This document shows, piece after piece, positions 16,187-24,046 of a stretch of 30,723 nt of DNA (within the stretch, counting starts at the first letter, position 1; every line of letters starts with the position of its first letter). Position numbers and translations under genes: made by a program. Location: assembly GCA_900544305.1 (NCBI GenBank), contig UQUV01000034.1:1-30723 (forward strand). Reading direction: 5' to 3'. Origin of the DNA: an uncultured Porphyromonadaceae bacterium. GTDB lineage: Bacteria > Bacteroidota > Bacteroidia > Bacteroidales > Muribaculaceae. Under the pieces are notes generated by a model. It saw only the letters and a program-made list of their open reading frames with translations. It had not been told where the DNA came from and did no database searches.

Positions 16187-19100
16187 TTAATGATTGTACT
16201 GTTCGATTTGGTCGTGCAGTTCCGTGTTGTCGGTATCTTTCCATTTGATAGGTACGAATTTCTCTTGCAGTGTTTCGAACGCTACGAAGAGTGCCGGAAC
16301 GATGAGAACCTGGAGAATCATACCGATAAGCATACCGCCTACGGCACCTGTACCTAACGCGTTGTTACCGTTTGCACCTACACCTGAAGCGAACATCAGC
16401 GGGAGCAGACCGATAATCAATGCCAATGACGTCATGAGGATAGGACGCAGACGGGCGGCTGCACCGGCAACGGCTGCACCTACGATGCTCATGCCCGTAC
16501 GACGGCGGTCGAGGGCGAACTCAACGATAAGGATGGCGTTCTTGGCCAACAGACCAATCAACATAATCAAACCGATTTGCAGGTAGATGTTGTTGTTGAT
16601 GCCGAAAATCTTGGCGAAGATGAACGAACCCATCAAACCGAACGGAATAGAAAAGATAACCGCCAACGGCAGGATGTAGCTTTCGTATTGTGCCGAAAGA
16701 AGCAGGTAAACGAAGAGCAGACACAGACCGAACACAACGGCTGTTGAAGATGAAGATGTCGACTGTTCCTCACGGGTCATACCGGAGAATTCATAGCCGA
16801 ATCCCTGCGGGAGCGATTCAGCTGCCACTTCTTCAATAGCACGGATGGCGTCACCTGACGAGTAACCCGGATTCGGCGTACCGTTGACAGAGATTGACGT
16901 GTACATGTTGAAACGCGAAATGATGTCAGGACCATAGACACGCTTCAATGTTACGAAGTTGGTAATCGGTGCCATTTCGCTTCCGACACGAATCTTGATT
17001 TGGTTCAACGATTCCGGAGAAACACGGGATTCTGGAGCGGCCTGCATCATCACACGGTAAAGTTTACCGAAACGGTTGAAGTTGGAGATGTACATACCGC
17101 CGAAATATCCTTGCAGTGTAGAAAGCACCGTGCTTGGATCGGTTCCTGCCTGTTTTGCCTTGGCCACGTCGATGTCAACCATATATTGCGGGAATGTAGG
17201 GTTGAATGTAGTGTATGCCATCTGGATTTCCGGACGTTGGTTCAGTTTGGCAAGGAAGTCCTGGGCGATTTGCGAGAAGTTGTTGATGTCGCCGCCGGTC
17301 TTGTCCTGCAACTGGAATTCGAAACCGCTCGTCACGGAGTAACCGGAAATCATAGGCGGCTGGAATATCATGACGTTACCGTCCTTGATTTGCTGGCCTG
17401 TACGTGCGTAAAGCTGTCCGAGGATGGCTTCCGCGCTTTCTTCCTTCGTACGTTCGCTCCAGTCTTTCAGCTTGATGATGAACGTACCGTAGGTGTTACC
17501 CTGTCCGGCAAGGAAGCTGTAGCCGATGATTTGCGTACGGTAGTTGATTGCCGGAATGTCGGCCAGAATCTTGTCCACTTCGTCCATCACTTCGATGGTG
17601 CGTTCCTGTGAAGTGGCAGGAGGCATGTTCACCATACAGAAGAGCACGCCGGTGTCTTCGTTCGGAACGAGGGCTGTAGAAGTGCTGAGCATGAGCATGA
17701 CAAGTGCAACGATGCTGGCACCTACGATGCCGAATGATGTCACCTTGTGGTTGATGAAGAATTTCGTGTAGCCTTTGTATTTTTCAAGAATACTGTCGTA
17801 CATGCGGTTGAATCCGTCGTGGAAACGGTCGATGACCGACTTTTTCTTGTTTTCGCCTTCCTTGTGCGGTTTCAGGAAGATACCGCAAAGAGCCGGTGAA
17901 AGGGTAAGCGCGTTCAATGCGGAAAGACCGATGGCGATGGCCATTGTCAGACCGAACTGGCGGTAGAAGATACCTGACGTACCGGAAATGAATGATACCG
18001 GCACGAACACAAGCATCATGACCAATGTAATGGAGACAAGTGCTCCACCGATTTCACGCATAGCGTCGATGGCGGCAAGACGGGCGGAGGTGTAGCCTTC
18101 GTCCAGCTTGGCGTGAACCGCCTCGACCACCACAATGGCGTCGTCCACCACAATGGCGATAGCCAATACCAATGCAGCCAAAGTCAGCAAGTTGATGGAG
18201 AATCCAATCAGGTACAGACCGAAGAATGTACCGATAAGGGCTACCGGGATGGCGATTGCCGGGATAATGGTTGAGCGGATATCCTGCAGGAAGATGTAAA
18301 CCACGATGAACACGAGGATGAACGCTTCGATAAGGGTCTTGATTACTTCATGGATAGAAGCAAAGAGGAAGTCGTTGGTGTTCATTGAAATGTTGAATTC
18401 CAATCCGTCAGGAAGTTCTTCGCTTGCCTTGTCGATTTCGGCCAATACGCCGTTGATAACCTGTGTTGCATTGGAGCCCGCTGTCTGGAAAATCATGGCT
18501 GATGCGGCAGGCTGTCCGTTTGTCTTGTTCGAGAAACCGTAGTCAACACGTCCGAGTTCGAGTTCTGCAACGTCTTTCAGATAAAGCACTTCGCCGTTCG
18601 GGTTGGTGCGGATGACGATGTTTTCAAACTCTTCCGGAGTGACAAGACGGCCTTTATAGCGCATGATGTACTGGTAGCTTTGGTCGCCGCGTTCACCGAA
18701 CTGTCCCGGAGCCGCTTCGATGTTCTGTTCGGCAAGGGCTGCCGTGATGTCGGTCGGCATCAGTTGATACTGAGCCATTACGTCCGGCTTCAGCCAGATA
18801 CGCATAGAATAATCGGCACCCATCACCATGGCATCACCTACACCGGATACACGTTGGATTTGCGGGATGACGTTGATTTTCATGTAGTTCTCGATGAACT
18901 CCGTTTCATACGAACCGTCGGGTGAGTAGAGGGAGAATACGAGAAGCATGGATGTCTGACGTTTCTTGGTGATGACACCCACTTTGGTTACTTCGGCCGG
19001 CAACATGCTCTGTGCCTTTGCCACACGGTTCTGAACGTCGACGGCTGCCATGTCCGGGTCAAATCCCTGACGGAAATAGACAGTGATAGTGGCGTTACCC

Positions 19101-19357
19101 GTGTTGGTGGCTGTTGACTGCATGTAGGTCATACCTTCAGCACCGTTGATTTGCTCTTCGATAGGCGCAATCACGGAGTTCAGCACGGTCTGGGCGTTGG
19201 CACCCGTATAGGTGGTGCTCACCTGGATTGTAGGCGGCGCAATGTCCGGATATTGTGTAATTGGCAGCCACAATAGCCCCACGCAGCCCAATATGACTAT
19301 AAATATTGAGATAACCGTCGAGAGTACAGGGCGGTTAATAAATGTATCTAATTTCAT
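16187..19357 (-). CDS. RND multidrug efflux pump (HAE1/AcrB type)
   Basis: A 1056-residue inner-membrane proton antiporter that exports hydrophobic compounds through the adaptor and channel encoded beside it. The first helix follows 'FINRPVLSTVISIFI'. The long periplasmic porter domains are about 40-335 and 565-870. Helix 4 carries the proton-relay pair Asp405-Asp406 ('IVVDDAIVVVE'), and the second half has 'LLAKNAILIVEFA' with the matching Lys. The second periplasmic loop has the usual 'FNRFGKLYRV' block. Length and order are those of AcrB/MexB. The operon order adaptor, pump, channel is the common Bacteroides one (bme-type pumps). Substrates cannot be predicted. Confidence 0.96.
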   Translation of the reverse strand: MKLDTFINRPVLSTVISIFIVILGCVGLLWLPITQYPDIAPPTIQVSTTYTGANAQTVLNSVIAPIEEQINGAEGMTYMQSTATNTGNATITVYFRQGFDPDMAAVDVQNRVAKAQSMLPAEVTKVGVITKKRQTSMLLVFSLYSPDGSYETEFIENYMKINVIPQIQRVSGVGDAMVMGADYSMRIWLKPDVMAQYQLMPTDITAALAEQNIEAAPGQFGERGDQSYQYIMRYKGRLVTPEEFENIVIRTNPNGEVLYLKDVAELELGRVDYGFSNKTNGQPAASAMIFQTAGSNATQVINGVLAEIDKASEELPDGLEFNISMNTNDFLFASIHEVIKTLIEAFILVFIVVYIFLQDIRSTIIPAIAIPVALIGTFFGLYLIGFSINLLTLAALVLAIAIVVDDAIVVVEAVHAKLDEGYTSARLAAIDAMREIGGALVSITLVMMLVFVPVSFISGTSGIFYRQFGLTMAIAIGLSALNALTLSPALCGIFLKPHKEGENKKKSVIDRFHDGFNRMYDSILEKYKGYTKFFINHKVTSFGIVGASIVALVMLMLSTSTALVPNEDTGVLFCMVNMPPATSQERTIEVMDEVDKILADIPAINYRTQIIGYSFLAGQGNTYGTFIIKLKDWSERTKEESAEAILGQLYARTGQQIKDGNVMIFQPPMISGYSVTSGFEFQLQDKTGGDINNFSQIAQDFLAKLNQRPEIQMAYTTFNPTFPQYMVDIDVAKAKQAGTDPSTVLSTLQGYFGGMYISNFNRFGKLYRVMMQAAPESRVSPESLNQIKIRVGSEMAPITNFVTLKRVYGPDIISRFNMYTSISVNGTPNPGYSSGDAIRAIEEVAAESLPQGFGYEFSGMTREEQSTSSSSTAVVFGLCLLFVYLLLSAQYESYILPLAVIFSIPFGLMGSFIFAKIFGINNNIYLQIGLIMLIGLLAKNAILIVEFALDRRRTGMSIVGAAVAGAAARLRPILMTSLALIIGLLPLMFASGVGANGNNALGTGAVGGMLIGMILQVLIVPALFVAFETLQEKFVPIKWKDTDNTELHDQIEQYNH

Positions 19358-19397
19358 AACTATGTTTTAATCAGTCGTTTTTATGAATGTAGAATTC

Positions 19398-20549
19398 TTA
19401 TTGTTGTGCTTTCTGCTCAACGGGGTTGATGACGCTTCCGTTCTTGACCTTAACGCCTACGCCTTCCACTACGATGCGGTCGCCTTCCTTCAGACCGTTG
19501 GTGACAACGTAGTTCTTACCGTCGTTGTTGGCAAGCACTTCAATCTTTGTAGAAACAACCTTGTTGGAGTCGTTTACTACATAAGCGTATTTGATGTCCT
19601 GAATTTCGGTAGTAGCCTTTTGTGGAACAAGTAATACGCTGTCTTCCTGGATAGGAATGACAATTGTACCGGTAGAACCGCTGCGGAGCATGCCGTTCTG
19701 GTTCTTGAAGAGGATACGTGCCGAAGCTGAGCCTGTAGTGTTGTCAAGAAGTCCGGTAAGGGTTGAAATCTTGCCCGGGAGCGGATAGGCTGTTCCGTCG
19801 GAAAGAACCAGTTTCACTTCCGGCAGGGCGTTGATGGCTTCGCTCAACGATTTTTTACCTCCGTCGGTCATTTCAAGTACCTGCTTTTCGTTGAAAGAAA
19901 TGTAGGCATATACTTCAGAAATGTCGGAAATCGTTGTCAGCGGAGTCTGTGATGTAGGGCTTGCCAATGAACCTTCACGGTTAGGAATAGAACCTACATA
20001 GCCTGCTGACGGAGCCTTTACTACTGTGAACGACAAGTTCTTGCGAGCAGTAACCAGGCTGGCCTGTGCTTGTGCAAGCTGGGCTTTTGCCTGTGCCAAA
20101 TCGTTTTTGGCAAGCGTGTTTTCATATTCGCTGATAATGTTCTTGTTGAAAAGTTTCTGTTTGTTTTCAGCTGTAATGCTTGCTGAGTTTACTGATTCCT
20201 GAGCCACTGCAACTGCTGCTTCAGCCTGGCGAACAGCTGCTTCGTACTGAACCTGGTCAAGAATGAACAATGTCTGTCCGGCAGCAACCTGCTGTCCTTC
20301 GTCTACACAAACGCGTGTAATGAACGCCGTCACTTGTGGACGGATTTCAACATCTTTTTTACCTTTGATGATTGTTGGATAAACGGTTTCGAGGTGGACA
20401 TTCGCCTTTTTTAGCGTTGTAACTGCAATGTCAGGTGCAGTTGCTGCCTGCTGTTGGCCGTTGTTCCCACATGATGCAAGGGTCAAACCAAATAACAATC
20501 CACATACTGCTACGCTTTTAGCGTAGAATGAAAATGTTCGTTTGTTCAT
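19398..20549 (-). CDS. RND efflux periplasmic adaptor
   Basis: A 383-residue membrane-fusion lipoprotein joining pump and channel. The lipobox LASC gives Cys27. A lipoyl-like half ('GQQVAAGQTLFILD', about 79-92), an Ala/Gln-rich coiled-coil hairpin (about 95-165), the second lipoyl half ('VVKAPSAGYVG'), then beta-barrel and membrane-proximal domains ('EGDRIVVEGVGVKVKNG') occur in the family order. The ATG at 20549 is used; the frame runs 15 bases further only through a TTG. It is first in the operon, 40 bases before the pump gene. A -7 box lies about 65 bases upstream. Confidence 0.95.
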   Translation of the reverse strand: MNKRTFSFYAKSVAVCGLLFGLTLASCGNNGQQQAATAPDIAVTTLKKANVHLETVYPTIIKGKKDVEIRPQVTAFITRVCVDEGQQVAAGQTLFILDQVQYEAAVRQAEAAVAVAQESVNSASITAENKQKLFNKNIISEYENTLAKNDLAQAKAQLAQAQASLVTARKNLSFTVVKAPSAGYVGSIPNREGSLASPTSQTPLTTISDISEVYAYISFNEKQVLEMTDGGKKSLSEAINALPEVKLVLSDGTAYPLPGKISTLTGLLDNTTGSASARILFKNQNGMLRSGSTGTIVIPIQEDSVLLVPQKATTEIQDIKYAYVVNDSNKVVSTKIEVLANNDGKNYVVTNGLKEGDRIVVEGVGVKVKNGSVINPVEQKAQQ

Positions 20550-20612
20550 AAAAATATATTTCAAAATGTTTTATAATTCTCTGCAATCACTGTATCCTTT
20601 AAATTCAATTGG

Positions 20613-20620
20613 CAAAGGTA
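20613..20620 (-). promoter_or_regulatory. Possible -7 box of the efflux operon
   Basis: On the minus strand this reads TACCTTTG, an exact TAnnTTTG match. There is no TTTG 20 bases upstream. Instead a small palindrome, TATGA-N6-TCATA (20642-20657 with its six-base centre), occupies that place and could be a regulator site. A regulated promoter is an inference. Confidence 0.4.
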
Positions 20621-20713
20621 AGGTGAAATGCTTATAAAATATATGATAAATGTCATAAATATTGATTTAAAGGTTCAAAAACCTGCCAATGGTAACAACT
20701 TTTAATCTTGAAT

Positions 20714-20753
20714 AAAAAAAATTAACCCAAATCCTATCGAATTTGGGTTAATT
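20714..20753 (-). terminator. Terminator of the TraB-NatAB operon
   Basis: A perfect 13-bp stem (20720-20732 with 20741-20753) and an 8-base loop are followed on the minus strand by a T7 run (20720-20714). It lies about 80 bases past the permease stop. The 79 bases between hold a short direct repeat, TGCCGGTCA, twice. Confidence 0.9.
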
Positions 20754-20832
20754 AAAACTATCTCAATCAGTTGCCGGTCATCGTGCCGGTCAATTTGAGT
20801 TTGTCGTATCTGTGCCGGAGATTGGCGGCTGC

Positions 20833-22131
20833 TTAATATTTCAGCCATTTGAAAATGTCGGCATACGACGGCTTTTTGCCGTACATCATGATGCCCACGC
20901 GGTAGATTTTTGCGGAAATCCACAGCACGAAGAAGGCTGTGGCGTAGAGCAGTCCGAGCGAAATGAGTTCCTGATAGAGGGGAACGCCGAACGGGATGCG
21001 CACCATCATGACGATGGACGACGTGAACGGTATGAACGACGACCAGAACGCCAGCGGTCCTTCGGGGTTTTCGGCGCTATACATGCCGATATAGAAGGCA
21101 ATGAGAATAATGATGATGACCGGCATCATAAACTGTTGTGAATCCTGCGGCTCGTTGATGGCAGAACCGAAAGCTGCCAGGAATGAGGCATAGAGCAGGT
21201 AGCCGCCGATGAAATAGGCGATGAACAGCAGGGCGATTTCCAGCAGCGGCATGTTGAGAATCAGCGAAATGCCTGTCAGCAGTTCCGGGTCGACAGCCGA
21301 CATGGAGCCGGAGGCCATCATCATGTCGGGGGTGCTTCCGACGAGCGACACGCCGACAGCCAGGCTGCCCACTGTGACGAATGCCGACAGCAGTACGGCC
21401 CAGATGAGCATCTGGAAAATGCCTACAAAGCCGATGCCGATGATTTTTCCGAGCAGCAGGTCGATGGGCCGTATGCTCGACACAATCAGCTCGACAATGC
21501 GGTTGCTCTTTTCGTCCATCACGCTTTGCATCACCGTTGCGCCGTAGGTCAGCACGAACATGTAGATGAGCATGGTGAGGACAACGCCGATGATGGAGTA
21601 GACTTCCGTGATGGATTCCTGGGCGTTGCCGTCCTCGGTCCAGCGCAGGGTGGTGACTTCCACTTTTTTCTGCATGTCGTCCACAATGTTGTTCAGTTCC
21701 GGAATGTTGTAGCGTTCCAGCTTTTCATTTCTGACCATTTCCGTCAGTTGGTTTTCCATCAGTTGGCGCAGGTCGTTCGGCACTTCGCGCTGCGAATAGA
21801 TGGCAGCCGCTTCGGGGTAGTCGACGAGGTCGCCGGTGATTTGCACCACGGCAAAAATATCGCTCTCCTTGTCCTTGAAACTGTCCGACATCTTGTCGGT
21901 AGGAACAAACTTGTAGTATTCGTTTCCTTCAAGAGCCGGGGCATAAAGGCCGGTGTTGTCGATAACGGCTACGGTCTTCGTGTCGCTGTCCTTTATCATC
22001 GAAAGGAGCAGGGGTACGAAAATGAGTGCCGCCATCAGAATCGGCGAAAGTACGGTCATGATGATGAACGACTTCTTGCGGACGCGGGTGTTGAACTCGC
22101 GTTGCGCCACTAACCATATTTTGCTGTTCAT
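20833..22131 (-). CDS. ABC-2 type permease, NatB-like
   Basis: A 432-residue inner-membrane subunit of an ABC exporter. 'VAQREFNTRVRKKSFIIMTVLSPILM' style N-terminal sequence with a first helix at about 22-45 is typical of NatB/ABC-2 permeases. A large extracytoplasmic domain (about 50-180) follows, then five or so helices from about 190 to 420. The segment 'MDEKSNRIVELIVSSIRPIDLLLGK' (about 206-230) is the coupling region seen in this family. It overlaps the ATPase gene by 4 bases, so the two are translationally coupled. Well-studied relatives export sodium, but many relatives do not, so the substrate is open. Confidence 0.9.
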   Translation of the reverse strand: MNSKIWLVAQREFNTRVRKKSFIIMTVLSPILMAALIFVPLLLSMIKDSDTKTVAVIDNTGLYAPALEGNEYYKFVPTDKMSDSFKDKESDIFAVVQITGDLVDYPEAAAIYSQREVPNDLRQLMENQLTEMVRNEKLERYNIPELNNIVDDMQKKVEVTTLRWTEDGNAQESITEVYSIIGVVLTMLIYMFVLTYGATVMQSVMDEKSNRIVELIVSSIRPIDLLLGKIIGIGFVGIFQMLIWAVLLSAFVTVGSLAVGVSLVGSTPDMMMASGSMSAVDPELLTGISLILNMPLLEIALLFIAYFIGGYLLYASFLAAFGSAINEPQDSQQFMMPVIIIILIAFYIGMYSAENPEGPLAFWSSFIPFTSSIVMMVRIPFGVPLYQELISLGLLYATAFFVLWISAKIYRVGIMMYGKKPSYADIFKWLKY

Positions 22132-23069
22132 AACGTTTCGGGTTTTGTGTGTTCAACGATTTGTTTCTGTCCCACAACGTGCAGGAAAATGTCGTTCATC
22201 GACGGAAGCACTTCCGTGAACGAGCGTATTTCCACTTCATTGGCAATGTGCGAAATCAGTGCGGAGTTGGCGATTCCGGTTTTTTTGCGGATACTGTAGA
22301 CGGTGGTTCCGTCGGTGTCGTGCACGTCAATCAGCTCGATGTCGTCGCTCGGTTGCAGGCGGCGTTCGCCGGTTGTCACCAGTTGATAGATGCCGGTGCT
22401 GAAGCGGGAGCGCACCTCGTTCACCTTGCCGTTGAGCACCACTTTCGAATGGTTTATCAGGGCGATGTCGTCGCAAATTTCCTCGACGGAATTCATGTTG
22501 TGGGTGGAGAACACTATTGTGTGGCCTTTTTGCTTCAGTTCGAGTATCTCTTTTTTCAGCAGTTCCGCGTTGACCGGGTCGAAGCCCGAAAACGGCTCGT
22601 CGAAAATCAGCAGTTCCGGCTCGTGAAGCACGGTGATGACAAACTGCACTTTCTGCTGCATGCCTTTCGACAGTTCTTCCAGTTTGCGGTTCCACCACGG
22701 CATGATGCCGAACTTGTCGAACCATTCGTGCAGGCGGCGTGTGGCCGTCTGCTTGTCGAGGCCTTTCAGACGGGCGAGGAAAATGGCCTGTTCGCCTACT
22801 TTCATTTTTTTGTACAGTCCGCGTTCTTCCGGCAGATAGCCGATGCTGAACACGTCGTCGGCCTGCATCGGGCGGCCGTTGAATGTCACTTCGCCTTCGT
22901 CGGGCATCGTGATGCGGTTGATGATGCGGATAAGCGTTGTCTTGCCTGCGCCGTTCGGCCCGAGCAGTCCGAAAATACGTCCGGGCTTCACGGCAATGCT
23001 GACGCCGTCGAGTGCCACATGGTTGGCAAATCGCTTGACAATGCCTTTCGCTTCAAGAAAATTCTCCAT
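22128..23069 (-). CDS. ABC transporter ATPase, NatA-like
   Basis: A 313-residue ATPase partner of the overlapping permease. Walker A is 'GPNGAGKTT' (37-45), the ABC signature 'LSKGMQQ' (133-139), Walker B 'LLIFDEP' (153-159) and the switch His190 in 'STH'. An extra C-terminal domain of about 90 residues (from about 215) matches the DUF4162-like tail common in ABC-2 exporters. All catalytic positions are intact. It starts 14 bases after the TraB/GumN gene, so the three form one operon. Confidence 0.93.
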   Translation of the reverse strand: MENFLEAKGIVKRFANHVALDGVSIAVKPGRIFGLLGPNGAGKTTLIRIINRITMPDEGEVTFNGRPMQADDVFSIGYLPEERGLYKKMKVGEQAIFLARLKGLDKQTATRRLHEWFDKFGIMPWWNRKLEELSKGMQQKVQFVITVLHEPELLIFDEPFSGFDPVNAELLKKEILELKQKGHTIVFSTHNMNSVEEICDDIALINHSKVVLNGKVNEVRSRFSTGIYQLVTTGERRLQPSDDIELIDVHDTDGTTVYSIRKKTGIANSALISHIANEVEIRSFTEVLPSMNDIFLHVVGQKQIVEHTKPETL

Positions 23070-23083
23070 ATCGGGGTTACTTT

Positions 23084-23980
23084 TTACTTTTTATATTCAG
23101 TTACTTTGAATCCGGCTTTGCGCAGCAGTTCGAGGAGTCCGCGTTCGCCGGGAAGATGTGCGGCACCTACGGCAACCAGTGTCGGCTTCTGTCGGAATAT
23201 AGGCGTAAGCTTTTTGGCCCAATCCTCGTTGCGGTTGTAGAGTTGCTTTTCGTCCTCCTCCGAAGTACTGTCGTATTTGTTGCCTGATTTCTTCATCGAG
23301 GCTTCAAACATCGCTTGCAAGTCCTGACGGAAATAGGCCGTTATGATAGACTGAATCATTTCCTCAATCTCCTTTTCGTGCAGGAGCAGGCCTTCCAGCT
23401 GTTCCTTTTGTCGCGAAAGGGGCATCCCTAACATTATATCCAACTGCTGTTCCAATGTCTCCAGTCCGTAGACCGGTTTGCCGAGTGCTTTAGCTTCCAT
23501 TTGCAGGTAGAAGTCGAACATACCCGAACCTGTGTTTTCCGGATGCTTTTTCATTGCAATGCGGTTAACGAGTTCTGTTGCGATTGCTATTGGCTGCCAA
23601 GCGTCGAAGCCGGAATTGTAGAGTCCTACTCCTAAATATTCCTTGAGTTTTGCATCAAGCTGCTGGCGGGTAGTCTCGTCGAAAAGTGATGAAAGTGTGG
23701 TGCCTTGAGGCAGCATCATAGCTTTCATAGAGGTTTGTATGGCTTCGGGCGACATTGTGGCACTTATCTCCATTTCGCCGTACATTTGTTCCGTTTCGGC
23801 AAGTGCCTGCCGCAGTCCGGCGATGCTGTCGGTCATTGTTCCCGGCGCAAAATGGTAGGTGCCTACGATATACGACGGACCTACGTTGCCCGACGGTGAT
23901 TCCACTTTCCACAGAAGTTGTGCCTGCATGCCAAGTACGGCCAGGCAGAGAATAAAAATTGAAAGAAATATGCGTTTCAT
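23084..23980 (-). CDS. TraB/GumN family protein
   Basis: A 298-residue exported protein of the TraB/GumN family, which is related to erythromycin esterase/Tiki-type folds and has poorly defined roles in bacteria. The signal peptide covers about 1-20. The family motif 'GTYHF' (40-44) and the C-terminal 'VAVGAAHLPGERGLLELL' (about 269-286) bracket the domain, with the paired conserved Glu/His positions present ('YGEMEIS', 'YGLETLEQQ'). It has its own exact promoter (24006-24037) and precedes the NatAB-like genes by 14 bases. A link between the two functions is suggested by the operon only. Confidence 0.9.
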   Translation of the reverse strand: MKRIFLSIFILCLAVLGMQAQLLWKVESPSGNVGPSYIVGTYHFAPGTMTDSIAGLRQALAETEQMYGEMEISATMSPEAIQTSMKAMMLPQGTTLSSLFDETTRQQLDAKLKEYLGVGLYNSGFDAWQPIAIATELVNRIAMKKHPENTGSGMFDFYLQMEAKALGKPVYGLETLEQQLDIMLGMPLSRQKEQLEGLLLHEKEIEEMIQSIITAYFRQDLQAMFEASMKKSGNKYDSTSEEDEKQLYNRNEDWAKKLTPIFRQKPTLVAVGAAHLPGERGLLELLRKAGFKVTEYKK

Positions 23981-24005
23981 TGTGTTGGTTTTGGTTAATT
24001 CATGC

Positions 24006-24037
24006 CAAAGTTAGTTGAACGGTGTGGATTCTGCAAA
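24006..24037 (-). promoter_or_regulatory. Promoter of the TraB-NatAB operon
   Basis: On the minus strand, TTTG (24037-24034), 20 bases, then TAACTTTG (24013-24006): an exact consensus match, 25 bases before the TraB/GumN start codon. The -33 box lies just past the stop of the receptor gene (24047). Confidence 0.8.
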
Positions 24038-24046
24038 CGCCGGACG

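Noticed and set aside
22149..23240. 363-codon open frame on the plus strand
   Set aside because: It lies antisense to the NatA-like ATPase and the end of the TraB gene, both of which show full family motifs. The translated text has no recognisable domain.
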